A stretch of DNA of 7,519 bases from CAYPOY01 sp964412395 (GTDB taxonomy: Bacteria; Chloroflexota; Anaerolineae; B4-G1). The notes under the pieces are model-generated. The model saw only the letters and a program-made list of their open reading frames with translations. It ran no database searches and was not told the origin of the DNA. Each line of letters opens with the position of its first letter. Position 1 is the stretch's first letter. Of the stretch, positions 1 through 6,100 are shown piece by piece. Where the stretch lies: the NCBI GenBank assembly GCA_964412395.1, contig CAYPOY010000263.1, positions 1 to 7,519 on the forward strand, given 5' to 3'. The translations under genes were made by a program, and so were the position numbers.

Positions 1-109
1 GGCGTTTGGCAAATTCATCAACCCCACCCTCAGCGGCGAGCAGGCCGCTAGACGCACCCTGCGGCCTTCTAAGCGTTTTTGGGTTTCGTTCTGCTACGAT
101 TTCCCGTAG
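1..109. other. Left flank with no assignable gene
   Basis: Short open stretches exist but none can be supported. A plus-strand frame enters from the window edge and stops at 107-109 (35 codons, ending ...RFWVSFCYDFP). On the minus strand an ATG at 16-18 (MNLPNA, running off the edge) has GAGGG 8 bases upstream and could start a following gene. These two readings are mutually incompatible, and 100 bases are too few to choose between them. Confidence 0.3.
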
Positions 110-130
110 GGGCACGGCTCGTCCGTGCCC
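110..130. repeat. Second perfect hairpin, GTAGGGGCAC-type intergenic element
   Basis: The arms gggcacgg (110-117) and ccgtgccc (123-130) form a perfect 8-bp stem with loop ctcgt. It is 7 bases from the hairpin at 138-160. The left side reads cccgtaggggcacgg (103-117). From memory, similar 'GTAGGGGC...' palindromes are scattered between genes in Chloroflexota genomes. With only one copy in this window, dispersal cannot be shown here. Confidence 0.5.
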
Positions 131-137
131 TCCTCAG

Positions 138-160
138 GCCCCCGGAAAGGCTCCGGGGGC
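138..160 (-). terminator. GC-rich hairpin just after the stop codon, probable transcript end
   Basis: The arms gcccccgga (138-146) and tccgggggc (152-160) form a perfect 9-bp stem with a 5-base loop, starting 21 bases after the stop codon of the giant gene. No T-tract follows on the minus strand, so it is not a textbook intrinsic terminator. It may act with the adjacent hairpin at 110-130 or only protect the 3' end. A direct repeat cgggggctgc (154-163 and 173-182) gives the left arm an alternative partner. Confidence 0.45.
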
Positions 161-181
161 TGCGTTGTGGTGCGGGGGCTG

Positions 182-3100
182 CTACGGGTAGTTGCGCACC
201 ACCAGCGGCAGGTAGATCTGGTACGAGCGAGCTTTAGTGGTCAGCGTCACGTCGTCCGTGGCCAGGGTATCGTTGGCCGAGGTGCCCTTGATGGTCACGG
301 TGTCCGTGTCTCCACCGCTCGCCGTGGTGGGTACCCACACGTAAGCCTGGACGTCGGCGCCCAACCCGGCTCCCAGACTCAGTCCGTGGATCGAGAGATC
401 CACCGGCCAGGTATTCCCCTGCCGGGTCAGGTTGAAGAAATCAGCGGCGGTGCCGGTGTTGGTCAGTCGCAGCGTGTAGGTGACCCAGGTGCCCAGAGGG
501 CCCTCCAGGGCCAGGTCGGCTGCCGCTAGCACCACCCCACGTGTGATGGGCTGAGAGGAGGCGATGGCGGTGGTGGTCAACACGGCGGTGTCGTTCTTGC
601 TGCCGTCCTTCTGCGAGGTGGCGGTGACCTGCACCGTGTCGAAAGTGCCGCCGGTCGTGGTGACGGGGATCTGAACGGTGACGTCGAACTGGGCAGTATT
701 GTTGGGGTCCAGCGGGCCGACGCTGGGAACTGACAGGGTAGTGGGCCAGGTGTTCCCGGCCTTGCTCAGGGTGTAGGTATCAGCCCTCTCCCCCGTGTTG
801 CGCACCGTCAGAGTGTAGGTCATCACGTCGCCGGGATGGCCGTCCTGCTGCGCAATGAGCGGGGTCAGATCCACGCCGTAGGTGGGCACGTAGGCGGTGG
901 TGGTCAGGATGGCGCTGTCGGCCACGGTGGGGTCACCGGACGAGCGGGCGATGATCGTCGCCACGTCCTGGGCACCGCTGGACTCTCCTGCCGGGATCTG
1001 TACGTAGGCCTCCACCGACTGGCCCTCTCCCGGCTTCAGGTTGAACCCATAGGCCGAGAGGGTAGTGCCCCAGTTCGGGCCGCTGACGGATAGGTTGAGG
1101 TAGTCGGTGATGATCCCGGTGTTGGTGACTCGCAGCGTGTAGGTGACGATGGTCTCGACGTCGCCCTTCTGGGCGGCCGTGTGGGGCGCGATGTCCACGC
1201 CACGCAGGAGGGGTTGAGTGGTGGCTGTGGTCGTAAGGACACTGGTCGCCCTTTTGCTGGTGTCGCTTTGGGATGTGGCGGTGATGACCGCGTGGCTCGC
1301 TCCGCTGGCGGACGTGATCTGTACCGTGACGTTGAGTTGCGCGCTCCCGCCGCCCGCCACTGAGCTGACCGTTGCTGGCCAGTTGGTCGGCCATGGTTCC
1401 CCGGTCACGCTGCCGGTGATTGTGTAGTCATCGGTCACGTTACCTGTGTTGAACAGGGTCAGCGTATAGGTGATCACGCTCCCCTGCTTCCCGGTGGTGC
1501 CGCCACTTGGTGGCTGCAGGTACACGCCGTACCCGCGCACGAAGATGACCTGGCTGGCGTGATCCTGGCCACAACTGTTGGTCGCCGTCAGCCAGACGGT
1601 GTGATTGCCCATCGTGGAGAAGGCGTGGGTCGCCGTGATTCCACTGGCCGACCAGCCGTCGTCGGCGGCCCAGGTGTAGGTGAGAGGTGGGGAGCCGGAG
1701 GCGACAGTGCCGGTGAAGTGGACCGTCTGGCCGGTCTTGGGCTGACCAGGCGACCAGTTGAAGCCGGCCCCGGCGGGCAAGGTACAGATGACCGTCGTTG
1801 TATCCATCGCCTGGACCTGCACCGTCGGACTGGTGTGGGAGGTGGCCTGCACCGTCGCCACGTCGGTCATTCCTGCCGTGGCCGTCAGGGGCACCGGCAC
1901 CGATACGGTCACCACCGCTGTGCTGCCGTGGGCCAGGCTGACCGTGCCAGGGCTGGTCAACGTCGCCCAACCCTGGGTGCTGCTCACCGTGACGGTGTAG
2001 GTGTCGGCCACGTTGCCGGTGTTGCGCAACGTGTGGGTGTAGATCACTGTATCCCCGGGGTCGGCCGGGGCGCTGCGGGCCGTCGGTGTCAGGACTGCCC
2101 CGTAGACCGGCACAAAGGGCGTGCCGGTGACGATGAGGGAGTGACTGATCACGTCCCAACCGCAGGAGTTGGTGGCGGTCATCCAGACGGTGTAAGTGCC
2201 GCTTTGAATGTAGGTGTGGGTGACCGGGTTGCTGCTGCCGACGGTGTTATCGCCAAAGTCCCAGTCGTAGGTGAAGGGCGGATCGCCCGCCAGCACGCTC
2301 CCGGTGAAGGTGACCATCTGGTTGGGCACCGGCGCCGACGGGGTATAGGTGAAGGCAGCGCTGGCAGGCGGGACACAGACGTCGAGGCCCTGCTTGGACT
2401 GATTGTTGGAAGGATCGGGGTCGCAGACGAGAGCGGCGATCTCCGCTGTGTTGGTGAAGCGCCCCCCGCTGGTCAGGTTCGGGTCCACCTGGGCGGTGAT
2501 GGTGATGAGACCCGCGTTCCCCATCGCCAGATTGCCCGCGTTCCAGACGAAAGTGAAGCCGAGGGTCGGGGTCAGTATGCCCCCGTAGTTGTTAGTGTAG
2601 GTGGTCAAGACCCCAGTGCTGGTCAGCGGGGGTATGGGGAGCGGGTCGGTGATGACCACGGAGGCGGCGGTGGCCGGACCGGCGTTGGCATAGGCCAGGG
2701 TGAAGGTGACCCAATCGCCGGGCTGCAGCAGGCCCGCTATCACCATCGTCTTGGTGATGGCCAAATCGGCCGTATAGACGGTCGTCGTCGTCAGCACCGA
2801 TGAGTCGGAGACGCCGGTGGCCTGGGCCGTGATGGTCGCCACGTCGAACTGGCCGTGGGTGGCGGTGCTGGGGATGGTCACGGTGACGATGACCGGGGAG
2901 CTTCCCATACTGGGCAGTGATACACTGCCCGGACTGACGGCCGTGGGCCAGTTGTAGCCGCCGGCCCCTAGATTGATGGTGTCGGCGACGCTGCCGGTGT
3001 TGGTCACCGTCAGGTGGTAGACGACGTCGGCACCAGCGCTGCCGCTGTCAGCATCAGTGGGCGGCGTGATCTCCACCCCCCGCGTGATGGGCTGGGTGGT

Positions 3101-6100
3101 GACGGTCGTGGTCAGCACCGAGCTGTCGCTCTTGGATAAATCGTGCTGGGAAGTGGCGGTGATGGTTGCGCGGCTCCAGTCGCCATCATTCACGCCGGTG
3201 GACGAGATCTGCACCGTGACGTCGAACTGCTGGTTCCCGCCGCCTGTCACTGGCCCGACTGTTGACGGCCAGGTTGTCGTCCATGGCTGGTTGGAGACGG
3301 TCGCGGTGATGTCGTAGGTGTCGCTCACGTTACCAGTGTTATGGACAGTCAGGGTGTAGGTGACCACAGCGCCGGGCTTGTCTGTCTGCTGGTCGGTGGG
3401 CGGCGTCAGGCTCACGCCGTACTCCCGCACGAAGACGACCGTACTGGTGGTTGCCTGGCCGCAATCGTTGGTCGCCGTCAGCCAGACGGTGTGGTTGCCC
3501 CGCGTGGCGAAGGCGTGGGTCGCCGTGGGACCGGTGTCCGTCCAACTGTCGTCGGCGGCCCAGGCGTAGGTGATGACGCCGCTACCGGTGGCGGTGGCGG
3601 TGAAGTGAATGGCCTGGGTGACCTCGGGATCGGCTGGCATGTACTGGATGCTCGCGTTGCTCACCGGCTCGCAGACGGAGATGGTGTCGCTATATGTGTC
3701 TCGGCCGCAGGTGTTGGTGGCGGTCATCCAAACGGTGTAGGCGCCGGGGCCGTTGTAAGTGTGGGTGACCGGGTTGCCGCTGCCGGTGGTCGTGTCGTCA
3801 AAGTCCCAGGTGTAGGCCACGGGGGTGCCCTGGGTCACGCTGCCGGTGAAGGTGATGGGTTGGTTGACGACCGGCACCGGCGGGGTGTATACAAAGGTGG
3901 CGCCGGCGGGCGGGATGCAGACGTCGAAGCCTTGTTCAGCCCGATTGTTGGTCAGGTCATGCTCAGAGGTGGAGGTGGCGATCTCGGCCGTGTTGGTGAA
4001 GCGCCCCCCGCTGGTCAGATTCGGGTCCACCTGGGCGGTGATGGTGATCAGGCCCGCGTTCCCCGCCGCCAGGTCGCCCGCGTTCCAGACGAAGAGAGGG
4101 CCGATGACCTGGGCCAGTATGCCCCCGTAGTTGTTGGTGTAGGTGTACCAGGCTCCCGTGGTGGTCAGCGGAGGCGTGGGGAGGAGGTCGGTGATGACCA
4201 CAGAGGCGGCGGTGGCCGGGCCGGCGTTGCTGTAGACCAGGGTGAAGGTGATCCAATCGCCTGGACGGAACAAGCCGACTAGCGGTCCCATTGTCTTGGT
4301 GATGGCCACGTCGGCGGTCTGGACGGTGAAGAAGGCGGAGGCGGAGTCAGGCAAGGCTGGGACCTGGTACTGTTCCTGCGTCGTGGTGGTGATCTCCACC
4401 GTGTTGGTGATGGTCGTCTGGGCCGGCCAACTCAGGCTCGGGTCTACCTGCGCGGTGATGGTGATGATCCCCTGGGGCCAGACCCAGTTCCAGAACGGCA
4501 CACTGCCTACTGTCCAGGTGAAGGTATCGTAGGTGACGATGTTGCCGCCGTAGTTGTTCCAGGTGCCGACGACGGAGGGGCTGATCAGGCCGGGGGGTAG
4601 GATGTCGGAAATGACGACGTTCTCGGCCAGGTTGCCGTAGTTGCCGTAATAGATGGTGTAGGTGACCCACTCGCCGGGCACGACGGTAGTGGGTGTGACT
4701 GTCTTCTTCACAGCGACGTCGGCGACGGGGGAGACGGCCACGGCCCACTCGACCTCGGTCTGGATGGGCCAGCCGGGCTCGATGTAGGAGCCACCGCCGT
4801 TCATCTCAAAGAAGTTGGTGATTTCCTCTGTGGCAGAGACGTAGTCTGCTGGCCCCCAGACGCCGCCGGGGCTGGTGGACGTGATGACACGATAGACGTC
4901 GTGAGAGACGTTGGCGGCGTCGTTGTGGAGCGTGTAGACGCCGGTGTGGGGCAGCGGCGTGTGCGTGTAGGTGGGCACCAGTCCGGACGGCCCTAGCGGC
5001 GGGTCTCCGTCGGAGCCTACGCGCCCGGTCCATAAGGGCCACCCCACGAACTCCCTGGGTGGCAGGAGTGTCTCCATGCGGTCCCAGTAGGGGTCGGAGA
5101 AGGCCACGAAGCCGCCTTTCTTATCCACGCCGGGCAAGGTGACGTAGTGGCCGCCAGCCCGCTCGTAGAATCCTCCGAAGTCAGCGTAGAACCCCAGCAG
5201 CAGGATAACGTCCTCGCTTCGCTCCACCTCCTCGGCCACCCACCAGAACTCTGGTTGGTGGACCCTGGTGATCACGTACCCCTGGCGCAACTCGGCTGTG
5301 AACGTGAGGATAGCGTTGTACAGGTCGGTGACGACGGTGCCGGCATGCACAATCCCGGTGCGCTGGCCATTGGTGTCGGCCAACCATGCTAAATCGTTCA
5401 CGAAGGGCTGGACGTTGTCGGGGTGGTGGTCGTCCCAGGGGCCGTAGGAGCTAACCAGCCAGTAATTGTCGCTATTGTCGGGTGGCAGACTTGGATCAGG
5501 CTCGAACTTGGAATCGAACCACCACAGAGAGTTGGCCGCCGCCGCGGGGCCGCAGTGACTCCATTGCCAGCCTAGCCCTGTGTCGCGGCCCCATAGATCC
5601 TGCTTCTGGTCGAAGTCGGGCACGCCGCTGGGGGCGAAGTCCTCGTAGGGCTCGAAGCGTCTGCCGTAGAGTTCGACATCCTCGGCCTCCACCCAGCGAC
5701 CGCTGGCCTTCCAGGTATAGGGAGAGACGGCCAGGACGTACTCGATCTCGGTGTGGATGGTGCCTCCACCCCAGGGCACAGGCGGCTCCTCCCATTTGGG
5801 ATTGGGGTTGAGACCAGGTAGGTCAAGGAATATGGGAGGCACCTCGTATTCCGGGATCCACCAAGAGCCGCCAGGACTGACAGAATCGGAAAACACCATA
5901 TAGACGTCGTGGGAGATGTTGCCAGCATCGTTGTGAAGCGTGTAAATACCGGTGTGGGTGATGGGTTGGTGCGGGATGAGTGTGCCACTGAGAACGCGAC
6001 CCATACCGGTCGCCTCGGCATAGTCCTGTGCCGGGTCGCTAAAGGCAAGTCGCTCCACGCCGGGGGTTGGATCAATTCCAGCGACGGTGACAAAGTGGCC

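Noticed and set aside
6..191. Plus-strand 61-codon frame across the left flank
   Set aside because: It runs through both perfect hairpins and into the end of the giant gene, has no convincing ribosome site, and its product has low-complexity Pro/Ala/Gly composition.
933..1394. Minus-strand out-of-frame open frame rich in His and Arg
   Set aside because: It lies wholly inside the giant gene in another frame, and its His/Arg-rich repetitive product is the frame-shifted reading of Thr/Val-rich repeats.
1559..2803. Plus-strand 414-codon open frame opposite the stalk region
   Set aside because: It is antisense to the supported gene. Its predicted product is a Gly/Arg/Val-rich composition typical of GC-rich shadow frames, with no domain, no hydrophobic segment and no ribosome site that I could see.
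230..3421. CRISPR-like or tandem DNA repeat array
   Set aside because: The repeats are coding, with periods of about 310-340 bases that match single beta domains and stay in frame. There are no short palindromic repeats with unique spacers.
3341..4282. Plus-strand 313-codon open frame resembling the one at 1559-2803
   Set aside because: The similarity between the two antisense frames (such as VGRRQPDGV and VVGGPGVG) is explained by the block duplication on the coding strand, so it is not evidence for a conserved antisense gene.
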